Assembly (NCBI GenBank): GCA_937892525.1
Contig: CALAEV010000006.1
Span: 1-64,000, forward strand
DNA: 64,000 bases
Source: an uncultured Clostridia bacterium
GTDB taxonomy: Bacteria; Bacillota; Clostridia; Oscillospirales; Acutalibacteraceae
Direction: 5' to 3'
Part shown: positions 26,877-35,385 of the stretch, one piece after another
How positions within the stretch are numbered: position 1 is the stretch's first letter
Layout of the letters: every line of letters starts with the position of its first letter
Notes under the pieces: generated by a model
Databases searched by the model: none
The model's input: the letters and a program-made list of their open reading frames with translations, nothing else
What the model was told of the DNA's origin: nothing
Program-made: the position numbers and the translations under genes

Positions 26877-27746
26877 CTAATTCAATCTAAATGCGTTTTT
26901 TTCATCGCCAAGTATTATTACAGTGCCACACTCAACAGGTGTTTCAACTTCTCTTAAAAGTCTTTTACCGTTATCAAGGTGTGTACCATTACTTGAATGG
27001 TCTGTTACTAAATACATATTGTTCTTATAGTCAAAGTTAACTGTGCAATGCTTACGACTTACCTTTTCAGCATTTTCCGAAATTACCACATCACATTGTA
27101 ATGCATCTCTGCCGATTACAATAGGTCTGCCAGAATTATTAAAGAATTCTTCTCCTTCATACATACCGCAAACACCAACAAGACCAACATCTGTGTCGGA
27201 AATTGGAATATCATCACTTGCTTTTGGTGATTTTACAAGTAAAATAATTGCAAATACAATTGCTATAATAGCTGCAATCACTTGAATATAGTAACCCCAG
27301 CCAAGCGTTACAACTGTTACATCTTCCTGATGCAGAACTGCCATTCCGATAGCCATAATTACGCACATCAATGCAGTATAGGCACTAGAAATCAAAACAA
27401 TAATTTGACAAGCCTTCATATTACGATTTTTAGCATAATCGACAAAGCCTTTTACTGCTGCAATAAGATTGAGAACAAACGGTATTATATATGCTGCAAA
27501 CAACACAATTACCAACACACTTACTGTTTCATCATCAAATATTTCGGAAAGAATATCGCCGAAGCTTACTCCAAGTCGGTCCATTGCTTCAAAAGCATAT
27601 CCAAGCAATTTGAATAATCCGCCTGAAATTTCTCCGAAAAGATAATCAAATTTGAAATGGAATAAGCCAAAATATCCAATTGTTACAAGAGTTGAAGCAA
27701 TTGCCGTAATCAATTGATAAGTTTTAAGTTGTTTTTTATTTTCCAT
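26877..27746 (-). CDS. Polytopic membrane protein with C-terminal FHA domain
   Basis: 289 residues. About four membrane segments (near 12-35, 75-98, 110-135, 145-170), then a cytosolic FHA domain at about 205-289. The FHA signature is complete: IGRDALQCDVVI, SRKHCTVNF and SSNGTHLDNG. FHA domains bind phosphothreonine peptides, so it is a candidate reader of the kinases encoded downstream. The order within the operon places it 70 bases ahead of the kinase start. Confidence 0.92.
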   Translation of the reverse strand: MENKKQLKTYQLITAIASTLVTIGYFGLFHFKFDYLFGEISGGLFKLLGYAFEAMDRLGVSFGDILSEIFDDETVSVLVIVLFAAYIIPFVLNLIAAVKGFVDYAKNRNMKACQIIVLISSAYTALMCVIMAIGMAVLHQEDVTVVTLGWGYYIQVIAAIIAIVFAIILLVKSPKASDDIPISDTDVGLVGVCGMYEGEEFFNNSGRPIVIGRDALQCDVVISENAEKVSRKHCTVNFDYKNNMYLVTDHSSNGTHLDNGKRLLREVETPVECGTVIILGDEKNAFRLN

Positions 27747-27777
27747 ATTTTCATTCCCCTTTTAGAAAATATTGTTT

Positions 27778-28380
27778 TTACGTTAACTTTTTATCTTTAC
27801 CTTTAATGTAGTCATTTTTTATTCGATTGTACATTTGCTGTTGCTGTCTTCCGTAACCAACGATTAAATTTGGAGAAAATTTTGAGATTACATTTACCAA
27901 CAGCCATTGAAGTTCATTTTTATCGGCATTGAGTACGAAGTGCTGTCCGTCTCGGCAAAACACCTCAAAACACTCACGCACAGAAATTCGGTTAACACTT
28001 GAGGAATGGTAATATACCCAAGCAACCTCTGCATAAGGGATGATTACACGGGATTTCTTAGTAAAAAACGCTTGTGCTCCGCAATAGATTTTTGACTTAG
28101 GTAATGTTGTATTTGCTAACGGAATATCATCAGCAATATGTTCAAGTCCCTTTTTGCGTAACCATTTAATGCTTTTCATAAAAGGATGAAAAGATTTAAG
28201 GTAAACACAAACAAAAACTGTCAAGGCAAAAAATAAATAAAACATTATAACGGAAATTAATTCTTCATCACCAATATACGGTCCCAATAAAAACAGAAGA
28301 ATACATAATATTGCAACTACAATTAAACAGGTCCGAAAAATCTTTGCTGATTTTGTTTTTTTTTGGATTAGTTCTCTCAT
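27778..28380 (-). CDS. Two-helix membrane protein of unknown function (PH-like domain possible)
   Basis: 200 residues. Membrane segments at about 14-34 and 43-62, then a soluble domain with IPYAEVAWVYYHSSSVNRISV, FEVFCRDGQHFVLNADKNE and PNLIVGYGRQQQQMYN. The alternation of short strands and a final helix resembles PH-like domains of small bacterial membrane proteins. I associate it loosely with DUF6709, from memory and unverified. Its position in the middle of the kinase operon suggests a role in the same signalling system. Confidence 0.75.
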   Translation of the reverse strand: MRELIQKKTKSAKIFRTCLIVVAILCILLFLLGPYIGDEELISVIMFYLFFALTVFVCVYLKSFHPFMKSIKWLRKKGLEHIADDIPLANTTLPKSKIYCGAQAFFTKKSRVIIPYAEVAWVYYHSSSVNRISVRECFEVFCRDGQHFVLNADKNELQWLLVNVISKFSPNLIVGYGRQQQQMYNRIKNDYIKGKDKKLT

Positions 28381-28408
28381 CTAATATCTCCTCAGTTGTC
28401 AACATGCG

Positions 28409-29191
28409 TTAAGCAAGAACAAAGGCATTCTCTTTATTTTGGCAAAGATAAATTTCTGTTCCCTTTGAAAGTATTGTAGGTTTACCGTTTTCAAGTCTTG
28501 AGCCATCTTTAAGGAATGAACCATTTGTTGAATAATCAACTACGGTATATGTAGCATCTTTATTCAATTTTACAGATAAGTGCTTACCGCTGATAGTAGT
28601 AATTTCATTAGGAAAAACAATTGCACACTGTGTTTTATCTCTGCCAAGAACAATTTCACTGCCTAATTCAACAGTTGCTTCTTGACCTGCATTAACACCT
28701 TTAATAAAGCGAATTGTGCCGGCTGTAATTGTATTACCACCACCCATAGCTTTCCACTGTATAAGTTTGTTTCTTTCAAGTCCTTCAGGTACATATTTCA
28801 ATGGTTTTTCTTCATTAGCCTCAGCGTATTTATTTATATTTGAAATATAAAACACTTCAGCTACAATAAATCCGATGCCACACAAGAATAATCCGCCTAA
28901 AATAGACCAAAGAACATACTGAGTTCCGTCATGCTTGATTTTAATTCCATAGCGATATGCATTATCTTCCATTCTATCCATCTGTTGCTTTTTCCAGACT
29001 AATGGATAAATACCAAAAGTTACAAGTCCTAAAAGCCATGCCAACATATAATGCATTTTGTGTTTACCGTCATCATCACAGATTGCATTAACTTCATTAC
29101 CCATATTTGACTGTGCAACTAAACCATAAATACCAAGTGTTAAAAAATTAAGCAAAAAATATATAAATATATTTCTTTTCTTTGCTACCAT
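28409..29191 (-). CDS. Membrane protein with DUF4234-like region and C-terminal FHA domain
   Basis: 260 residues. The N-terminal half has three membrane segments (FIYFLLNFLTLGIYGLVAQS, MLAWLLGLVTFGIYPLVWKK, LWSILGGLFLCGIGFIVAEV), with the repeated LTLGIYG/VTFGIYPLVW pattern of DUF4234 proteins. The C-terminal FHA domain (about 175-260) has LGRDKTQCAIVF, SGKHLSVKL and STNGSFLKDG. It is a probable membrane-tethered phosphothreonine reader. Confidence 0.9.
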   Translation of the reverse strand: MVAKKRNIFIYFLLNFLTLGIYGLVAQSNMGNEVNAICDDDGKHKMHYMLAWLLGLVTFGIYPLVWKKQQMDRMEDNAYRYGIKIKHDGTQYVLWSILGGLFLCGIGFIVAEVFYISNINKYAEANEEKPLKYVPEGLERNKLIQWKAMGGGNTITAGTIRFIKGVNAGQEATVELGSEIVLGRDKTQCAIVFPNEITTISGKHLSVKLNKDATYTVVDYSTNGSFLKDGSRLENGKPTILSKGTEIYLCQNKENAFVLA

Positions 29192-29221
29192 TGTTATTCC
29201 TTCTCTCTGATTATCGATTGT

Positions 29222-29752
29222 TTATTTGTTTTCTTCCCAGCTGAATGTATCTGAACAGAAAGGAACAAACAAAAGTTTACTGTTACCTAATGAAATAGTG
29301 TCATAAGCTTTGATTTCTTTACTTTCCAGTACAACACTATCATTAAGATATGCGAGTTCTTTACTTTCACCAGCTGAAATAAAGAATTTACCTGATTTTA
29401 CATCAAATGTGATTGTTGTGTGTTTTTTTCCAGATACAGAAGCATCTTTCAATTTAACATCCATATCATCATTTCTACCTATAAAATTATGACTAGCGTG
29501 AAGTCTGAAATCCTTACCATAATCGTCACCTTCAACGCAAACGAGCCAACCTACAACAGGTTCAACGCCATTTTTAACCCATTTCCTTACAGTTTTAGAG
29601 TCATTATCAAGTGTTACTTCTCTAACTGTTTCAGCACAGCCTTCTTCTGTTTTTGCCATTGTTGGAGTGTCATCCGCTGTGCCACACTGTGGGCACTTAC
29701 CAAACTTCTCCACATCATAATAATGACCTCTGTCACATCTTGTTAATTTCAT
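29222..29752 (-). CDS. Soluble zinc-ribbon plus FHA-domain protein
   Basis: 176 residues without membrane segments. N-terminal ribbon LTRCDRGHYYDVEKFGKCPQC, followed by a Thr-containing segment (DTPTMAKTEEGCAETVREVT) that could be a phosphorylation target, as in GarA/OdhI-type proteins. The FHA domain is at about 75-170 (FIGRNDDMDVKL, SVSGKKHTTITF). Its S-x-x-H motif is displaced by one residue and the usual NG turn is missing (AYLNDSVV), so binding may be altered. It shares its ribbon with the protein at 17942-18874. Confidence 0.88.
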   Translation of the reverse strand: MKLTRCDRGHYYDVEKFGKCPQCGTADDTPTMAKTEEGCAETVREVTLDNDSKTVRKWVKNGVEPVVGWLVCVEGDDYGKDFRLHASHNFIGRNDDMDVKLKDASVSGKKHTTITFDVKSGKFFISAGESKELAYLNDSVVLESKEIKAYDTISLGNSKLLFVPFCSDTFSWEENK

Positions 29753-29766
29753 AATAAAATCTCCTT

Positions 29767-30627
29767 TTATTTTTTATTGTTATATTTAAAAATTATAACC
29801 GTAGTGTTATCCTGACCGTATGGTCGGTTATCAACAGCCGTATAAACCAGCATTTTAGCTGCTATTGAAATATTTTCGCGAAATTCATTGATTATCATTA
29901 CAATGGCTTCTTCACTTAAACTTTTGAAAAGTCCATCACTACACAAAAGAATTATGTCATCTTCTTGCATAACAAAAGGTTCCTCGTTCATATCGATGAG
30001 TTCCACACCATTTATGCCAATGTAACTGATAAGGGCATCTTTAGTCTTATCATTATCTGCAAGAACTTGAGTTATTTCGCCCATTCTAACTCTCTCTTTA
30101 AGTTTTTTGTAATAATTATGGTCCTCGTTAAATGCGGTTATTGTATTGTTTCTGATAAGATATATACGACTATCGCCAACACTTGCCCAGTACATTTTTT
30201 CATTATCAAAAACAGTTGCTATAAAGGTTGCACCTGCATCCAATACATTGCCATTGTTATCTTTCAAATTCGCAACAAGACCATCAATTTTGTAAATCTC
30301 TTCACGCAAAAAATTTGGTATTGTTTTGGATTTATCATTATAAAAATCCGTTATTGTTGTTTCAACACATACTCGACTTGCAATCTCTCCGCCTTCAAGT
30401 CCACCCATACCATCTGACAACACGCAAATATTACATTTATTATTATCAAACAATTCGGGAACCGGAATTGCAAATGAGTCCTGTTGGTACGCTCTTGTTC
30501 CTATGTGTGTATAACAAGCAAGATTTTGCCCGTTTAGATTTTCGGTCACGGCATATTGCTCACGCACTTTATTAAAACATTTAATTTCTTTTTTCAATCG
30601 TCTCTTGTTTTTTCTTACGCCTGACAT
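29767..30627 (-). CDS. PP2C-type Ser/Thr protein phosphatase
   Basis: 286 residues. It has the PPM/PP2C metal-site motifs: GTRAYQQDSFAIP (first Asp), VLSDGMGGLEGGEIAS, ASVGDSRIYLI, LLCSDGLFKSLS and GQDNTTVIIF. The short basic N-terminal tail (RKNKRRLKKEIK) precedes the domain. Cytosolic. It probably reverses phosphorylation by the two kinases in the operon. Four bases separate it from the upstream FHA gene. Confidence 0.95.
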   Translation of the reverse strand: MSGVRKNKRRLKKEIKCFNKVREQYAVTENLNGQNLACYTHIGTRAYQQDSFAIPVPELFDNNKCNICVLSDGMGGLEGGEIASRVCVETTITDFYNDKSKTIPNFLREEIYKIDGLVANLKDNNGNVLDAGATFIATVFDNEKMYWASVGDSRIYLIRNNTITAFNEDHNYYKKLKERVRMGEITQVLADNDKTKDALISYIGINGVELIDMNEEPFVMQEDDIILLCSDGLFKSLSEEAIVMIINEFRENISIAAKMLVYTAVDNRPYGQDNTTVIIFKYNNKK

Positions 30628-30631
30628 TTGC

Positions 30632-31144
30632 TTACTCCTGAAAAATCACTGTAATAGTCGTATTCCCTGCAAATATTCGGTCTTTGTTTTTCAATTCCTT
30701 AGACTCAATCAGTTTTATTCCATTCAAATATGTACCATTTGTAGAATTCATATCTGTAATTATGTACTTTTTCTTCTGCTTTTGAATACAAAAATGGTAA
30801 CGTGACATTTTAGAATCATTAAAGACAATATCACAAAAATCTGCTCTGCCACATACAACCTTATTTGTAATTAAATAATCAAATTGTTTATCGTTGGCGT
30901 TGTTCTCAACTATGAATGATATATGTTTATTCTTTTTATTATTTATAACTACATATTCTTTTGCATCTAATAAATCAACTATAATTTTTTCTTTTTTCTT
31001 GTTTTTTCCTCGTTTAGTAAGTACTACAATGAGAACGATTATAGTTACAATTACCATAATAAATATCAAAATAAAATACCAATATTCCACGAGAAATCCC
31101 AATATTTTTTGTACATCAAATAGTTCTTTAAGCCTTTCCATCAA
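30632..31144 (-). CDS. Single-pass membrane FHA-domain protein
   Basis: 170 residues. One membrane segment at about 17-43 (LVEYWYFILIFIMVIVTIIV), a basic linker (RGKNKKKEK) and a C-terminal FHA domain with CGRADFCDIVF, SRYHFCIQ and NSTNGTYLNG, a complete signature. It is the fourth FHA protein of the operon, encoded between the two phosphatase genes with 1-4 base gaps. Confidence 0.93.
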   Translation of the reverse strand: MMERLKELFDVQKILGFLVEYWYFILIFIMVIVTIIVLIVVLTKRGKNKKKEKIIVDLLDAKEYVVINNKKNKHISFIVENNANDKQFDYLITNKVVCGRADFCDIVFNDSKMSRYHFCIQKQKKKYIITDMNSTNGTYLNGIKLIESKELKNKDRIFAGNTTITVIFQE

Positions 31145-31145
31145 C

Positions 31146-31958
31146 TTAAACTCCTTTGACTTTTACCAAAATTGCAGAATAGTTATCCATATTTTTACCC
31201 TTACCGTTTTTCAATACAGTTTCACACATTTTTTCAACTTGTTCTTTTGCAGAAATTCTTTTTTTTAGGATTTTCTGTATTTCTTTTTCGGTAATCCATT
31301 CCCAAAATCCATCACTGCATAGAAGAAAACTCATACCCTTTTCTACTTGTAAATCTCGTGTATCTATCTGATATTTAGGACAAGTATCATCCCACTCATT
31401 GCCCATACATCTTAATAATCTATTTCTATCTTCATGATGACGGATATCTTTTTCTTTTATCTCTCCTGAAAGCACTAACATTTGTGGTACACTATGGTCT
31501 AATGTACGAGAAATAATTTTACCTTTTTTGATAAAATATAGTCTTGAGTCTCCTATATGACCATAGTTGATTTTATTGTCTTTAATATATAAAACAACCG
31601 TCGTAGTTTTCATTGAAGTCCTTGCACGCTGGCATTTTTGATGTTCAAGTAACGATTTTTGAGCTTCAATAAAGCAGTTATCAATAAAATTATCTGAACA
31701 ATTATTTTCAAACAATGAAGTGATTGTTTCAGCGACAAGTTTTGATGCAATATCACCACCACCGTGTCCACCAAGACCATCTGCTAACACAAAAACAAAT
31801 TTGCCATCAGAATGTGCTTCACAAACAAAATCTTCGTTAATTAAACGCTCTCCCTTATCAGTAAACATTACAAAATCAATAAGCATAACCGACACCAACA
31901 AACAATTGTAGATTTTAAATATTTTAGTACTTATTAGTTTGCATCTGCGTTTTTGCAC
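31146..31958 (-). CDS. PP2C-type Ser/Thr protein phosphatase
   Basis: About 270 residues from GTG 31958, which has GAGGAG at 6 bases. A longer frame would begin within the terminator hairpin at 32000-32038. An ATG at 31886 would give a shorter protein starting at the catalytic domain (MLIDFVMFTDKGERLINEDF). Motifs: KGERLINEDF, LADGLGGHGGGDIAS, GHIGDSRLYFI, LLCSDGFWEWI, KNMDNYSAILV. It is the first gene of the operon and the second of two phosphatases; only moderately similar to the other, so not a recent duplication. Confidence 0.92.
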   Translation of the reverse strand: MQKRRCKLISTKIFKIYNCLLVSVMLIDFVMFTDKGERLINEDFVCEAHSDGKFVFVLADGLGGHGGGDIASKLVAETITSLFENNCSDNFIDNCFIEAQKSLLEHQKCQRARTSMKTTTVVLYIKDNKINYGHIGDSRLYFIKKGKIISRTLDHSVPQMLVLSGEIKEKDIRHHEDRNRLLRCMGNEWDDTCPKYQIDTRDLQVEKGMSFLLCSDGFWEWITEKEIQKILKKRISAKEQVEKMCETVLKNGKGKNMDNYSAILVKVKGV

Positions 31959-31999
31959 AAAACTCTCCTCTTTTTTGTAAAAAAATCTTTTAGAACGCA

Positions 32000-32038
32000 A
32001 AAACACGACTTACCTTACTAGACGGCAAGTCGTGTTTT
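32000..32038 (-). terminator. Strong hairpin terminator between the integrase module and the kinase operon
   Basis: 15-bp stem AAAACACGACTTACC / GGCAAGTCGTGTTTT with one G-U pair and a 9-base loop. It insulates the phosphatase-headed operon from transcription of the integrase module upstream. Confidence 0.8.
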
Positions 32039-32081
32039 AAATATTTTTATAAGTATTACTTAAATAAATTTAGTATTTGCT

Positions 32082-32267
32082 TTACCAATTCACTTCGTTT
32101 TCAGGTACGCATTCTTCAATAGGAGTTTTTGCACCTTCTAATATTTCTTTTTTTGCTTGTTCGTTAGATGAAAGGTACTGCGTTTCCAACTGTTCAAGTT
32201 TATTTTCTAAAGCTGACGGATTACTCAATATTTCATTGGTTTCTTTATTAAATGTTTTCTTATCCAT
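32082..32267 (-). CDS. Small acidic protein of unknown function
   Basis: 61 residues, rich in Glu and Gln, predicted helical (SALENKLEQLETQYLSSNEQ). GAGGAG precedes the ATG at 8 bases. It lies immediately downstream of the integrase gene. No family recognised. Confidence 0.6.
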   Translation of the reverse strand: MDKKTFNKETNEILSNPSALENKLEQLETQYLSSNEQAKKEILEGAKTPIEECVPENEVNW

Positions 32268-32295
32268 ATATTTTTCTCCTCTTGATTAAATAATA

Positions 32296-33474
32296 TTACG
32301 CTCTTTTGTGGGGTGTTAGGAGTTCTGCGACGGCTTGGCTGGCTTCGGCTTGTTTTGTGGCGAAGCTATGAGCATAAATATCAAGTGTCGTTGATGTCTG
32401 GCTATGGCCTAATGTTGATGAAACCGTTTTAACATCTGCACCACTTGATATAAGAAGTGAGGCGTTTGCATGTCTTAAGCCATGCACTGTTACAACTGGC
32501 AAGTCATTCTTTCTGCAAAACTCTTGTAACCAACGCCGTGATATAGATTGATGCATAATAGCACCGAAATCGTTTGGAAACACGAGATTATTATTCTGCC
32601 ACCTATCCCCTAACGCTAATCTATATACTGCCTGTTGCTTTTTGTACTCTGCTAACATATCAAGAATCACTTGTGGTAATTTAAGACTGCGTTGTGAGCT
32701 TTTAGTCTTTGGCTCACCAAAGAAATGACCCTTATCCTTTGTATAAAGTGCTATACGATTTATTGTTATAACACAGGTATCGAAATCAATGTCATCCCAT
32801 TTGAGTCCTAAAAGTTCACCGTGTCTGAATCCTGAATAAAGTGCGAGAGTGAACATCACTTTGTATCTTGGTTCTGCCTGTTCGAGTTTTTCAAGAAACA
32901 GTTGTGATTCTTCAAGTGTAAACACTACTCTTTCTCTGCTTTCTGTTTTGATTGTATGCACATTATGGCAAGGATTATCGATAATGATATTGCAATCAAT
33001 TGCATAGTTCATTACATTTGATACAAATCCTAAATATCCTTTTTGACTTTTCGTTGAAAGCCCACCTTTAGTAAGTTGATTTACGCCATCTTTGGTTAAC
33101 GAATTTATAAATCGTTGAATATGTATGCGATTGATTTCGGTTATTTTCAAGTAACCTAACGCCTTGTAGGTACGCTCCTGCATTTGCTTATACTTGTTAA
33201 TAGTTAATGGTTTCAGATTGCCTTCTAACTCTACCTGCTGAAGCCATTGTTTTGCGAGAGTTTCAAATTTAATATTATTGCTGACGAATTGTCCTGTACG
33301 AACTTGCTCTTCAAACAACACAACCTGACGAGCAAGTTCTTTTTCTGTTTGCTTTGGCGTAAGGTTCGGCGGCGGAGTCCAAGTCTTTGATACACGGACC
33401 TGTTTGCCACTCAAATCATAGCCACAAGAAACACGAATTTCATAACCATTATTACGCTTTGTTACGGTAGCCAC
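32296..33474 (-). CDS. int: Tyrosine site-specific integrase
   Basis: 392 residues from GTG 33474 (AAAGGAGG upstream). N-terminal arm-binding and SAM-like core-binding domains (KFETLAKQWLQQVELEGNLKP). The catalytic domain has Arg in ALYSGFRHGELLGLKWDD, Lys region EPKTKSSQRSLKLP, VHGLRHANASLL, LGHSQTSTTLDIYAHS with the nucleophile Tyr. It is of the phage/ICE integrase class that uses tRNA genes. It is the only recombinase in the island and so probably made the insertion at tRNA-Ser(GCU), although it is encoded far from both ends. Confidence 0.95.
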   Translation of the reverse strand: MATVTKRNNGYEIRVSCGYDLSGKQVRVSKTWTPPPNLTPKQTEKELARQVVLFEEQVRTGQFVSNNIKFETLAKQWLQQVELEGNLKPLTINKYKQMQERTYKALGYLKITEINRIHIQRFINSLTKDGVNQLTKGGLSTKSQKGYLGFVSNVMNYAIDCNIIIDNPCHNVHTIKTESRERVVFTLEESQLFLEKLEQAEPRYKVMFTLALYSGFRHGELLGLKWDDIDFDTCVITINRIALYTKDKGHFFGEPKTKSSQRSLKLPQVILDMLAEYKKQQAVYRLALGDRWQNNNLVFPNDFGAIMHQSISRRWLQEFCRKNDLPVVTVHGLRHANASLLISSGADVKTVSSTLGHSQTSTTLDIYAHSFATKQAEASQAVAELLTPHKRA

Positions 33475-33571
33475 ACTCCGCCGCCTCCTTTCTTATATCT
33501 CTAACTTCATTATATAATTTTAAAGCGTTATTTCAAGGCTTTTGAGCAACATTTTTTGAAGAAAATTTTAT

Positions 33572-33796
33572 TTATTTTCTGCTTTTAGATTCTAAGTCAG
33601 TCTGAGAGTTTCCAAGTTGTAATACATTCAATAAGTTATCTAAAGAAATGAGTCTTTTTGAAGCAATTGCTGTGTATGGCAACTCTCCGTTTTTAACCAT
33701 TCTGCGTAATGCAGTAAGAGTTAACGCAGTGTTAGGGTCAAGAGATTTAATCTCTTTGATTGCTTCTGGTAAAGTACGCATTCTTGGAGCTGACAT
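33572..33796 (-). CDS. Excisionase-like small helix-turn-helix protein
   Basis: 74 residues: LTLTALRRMVKNGELPYTAIASKRLISLDNLL has the winged-helix pattern of Xis/MerR-like excisionases encoded just upstream of integrases in Firmicutes elements. It probably sets integration versus excision direction. The gene pair order (xis then int) fits. Confidence 0.75.
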   Translation of the reverse strand: MSAPRMRTLPEAIKEIKSLDPNTALTLTALRRMVKNGELPYTAIASKRLISLDNLLNVLQLGNSQTDLESKSRK

Positions 33797-33867
33797 AACA
33801 ACTCCCTCCTTTCACAAAAATTATTAGTAATTTTTGTGTAGTGAATGAAAGGATTGTTTTAGATTTA

Positions 33868-35052
33868 TTAATCTTCGAATAATAAATCTAAAACTTCATC
33901 TATATTGACACACGGGTAGGTTATATTTTCATTTTCCCCTATAAAACTTTTAACTTCTCTTTGCTGTTCATAATAACAAAGAATTGCATATTCATATTTT
34001 TTCCCAAGTTCCTCATTATCTTTTATAATTTGCTTATACCAATGTAGCCTTGTTACATCACCATCAAGGAAGCTTAACACATAAACTCCATTTCTATGTG
34101 CGTCGTGCATAAAGCCATCACGACCATTACTGATTTCATCATCTCTAAAAACTAGTCTAAGTAATTTATTGTGATAATCAGGTACAGTTAAGATTTTTAA
34201 AAGCTTTTGTCCGAACTCACTTAACGGTACATAATGAACATTTCTGTATATACTTGAAATTGATGTATGGTGCTTATATTTTTCTTTATAATTTAGCCTT
34301 AGTGCTAACTCTTCTTCACGCTTAGACTGACTGATGGTCGCCATTACATTTTTAAGTGTTCTGCCCATAAGTATCATCTTTTTCACTCTGTAGTTTTGTG
34401 TATTACAAGATACACATCTTTCAACTATATTAAGAGACTTGTATTCCCCTGCATGACCCCATTTCATTACTCTATCTCTGGCATTATATACAACAAAGGC
34501 ATCTTCAGGTGTTATCAATGCTCCAGTAAATCTGGTACTTCCACTTAACTGCTCTGTTGAATCAAATGCTCGTTTCAAATTCCTTGATGTAATGAACACC
34601 GCTTCACAAATGATTTCTTCATCTTTTCTGTTGGTCTGAAGTTCCGGCAACATCCAAGGTCTATACTCAATATTTGCTCCTTGCATCATAGCGACTGTTT
34701 CGGCTACTCGATGATTACGGTCAACATTCTCAACCTTACTACTAAAATTAATATATGAATATGTTTCTTCGTAGTAAGTTCCACCACCGCACCAGCTTAA
34801 CATCGGAATTGCACTTTTTCTCAGTCTGATAGTTTTATACTTTCCTTTGCCAGATAACCCTACCGCCACGCAGTCGAAAACTTCGTTATTGTCGATATTC
34901 CAGAACTCTTGCTTCACAGTTAAGTCGGACACCAACAATCGTGCTCCCCTTTTTTCTCCAAGTAAATCTAATGAACATACAGGGTATTCTCCTACCACAC
35001 TTAACAAACTCATTAGTTGATGTATTCGCATTGTATTACTGTATTTCTTCAC
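33868..35052 (-). CDS. Mobile-element protein of unknown function
   Basis: 394 residues, soluble. The N-terminal helices (TMRIHQLMSLLSVVGEYPVC) look like a winged-helix start, and the middle has HRVAETVAMMQGANIEYRPW and ALITPEDAFVVYNARDRVMKWG. The whole resembles replication-relaxation-like or similar regulators found next to int/xis in integrative elements, but the resemblance is loose and I do not name a family. Cys pairs (VERCVSCNT) are present. Upstream DNA is highly structured. Confidence 0.6.
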   Translation of the reverse strand: MKKYSNTMRIHQLMSLLSVVGEYPVCSLDLLGEKRGARLLVSDLTVKQEFWNIDNNEVFDCVAVGLSGKGKYKTIRLRKSAIPMLSWCGGGTYYEETYSYINFSSKVENVDRNHRVAETVAMMQGANIEYRPWMLPELQTNRKDEEIICEAVFITSRNLKRAFDSTEQLSGSTRFTGALITPEDAFVVYNARDRVMKWGHAGEYKSLNIVERCVSCNTQNYRVKKMILMGRTLKNVMATISQSKREEELALRLNYKEKYKHHTSISSIYRNVHYVPLSEFGQKLLKILTVPDYHNKLLRLVFRDDEISNGRDGFMHDAHRNGVYVLSFLDGDVTRLHWYKQIIKDNEELGKKYEYAILCYYEQQREVKSFIGENENITYPCVNIDEVLDLLFED

Positions 35053-35385
35053 GCTATCACTCCTTGCTTAATTTGCAAATCTCTCGTTCTGCTTTTTGAA
35101 GTATGCCACCGTTTTATTGATGTTGTATAAAGCGTTGATGCAACTGTCGTATAGAAGCTGTTACAGGCTTGGGTAACTGTTTGTTTCCGTTAGATTATGG
35201 ACAACCTAAAAATGTGGTGTTGCTATCACTCCATTTAGGTCTTCCCAAGTAGAACTCTACCGAAAAATCGGAGAAGTTCTGTTGAGCAATCCCTTGAAAA
35301 ATAAGGGGAAATCATGTTTTTTAGATATGTAATAAAAAAATTACAAAAATTGGTAAAAATTACATATCAGAATTGAGGTGTCATT
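35053..35385. other. Gene-free structured region of the mobility module
   Basis: 333 bases with no credible gene. It contains a hairpin at 35251-35280 (AGAACT...CCGA / TCGG...AGTTCT) and pairing of ACCTAAA (35204-35210) with TTTAGGT (35234-35240). It could be a structured leader for the downstream gene ending at 33868. Confidence 0.5.

Noticed and set aside
31999..32300. A possible third attachment site between the integrase and the kinase operon
   Set aside because: No match to the tRNA-Ser 3' end was found there; only a hairpin terminator and the 61-aa gene.
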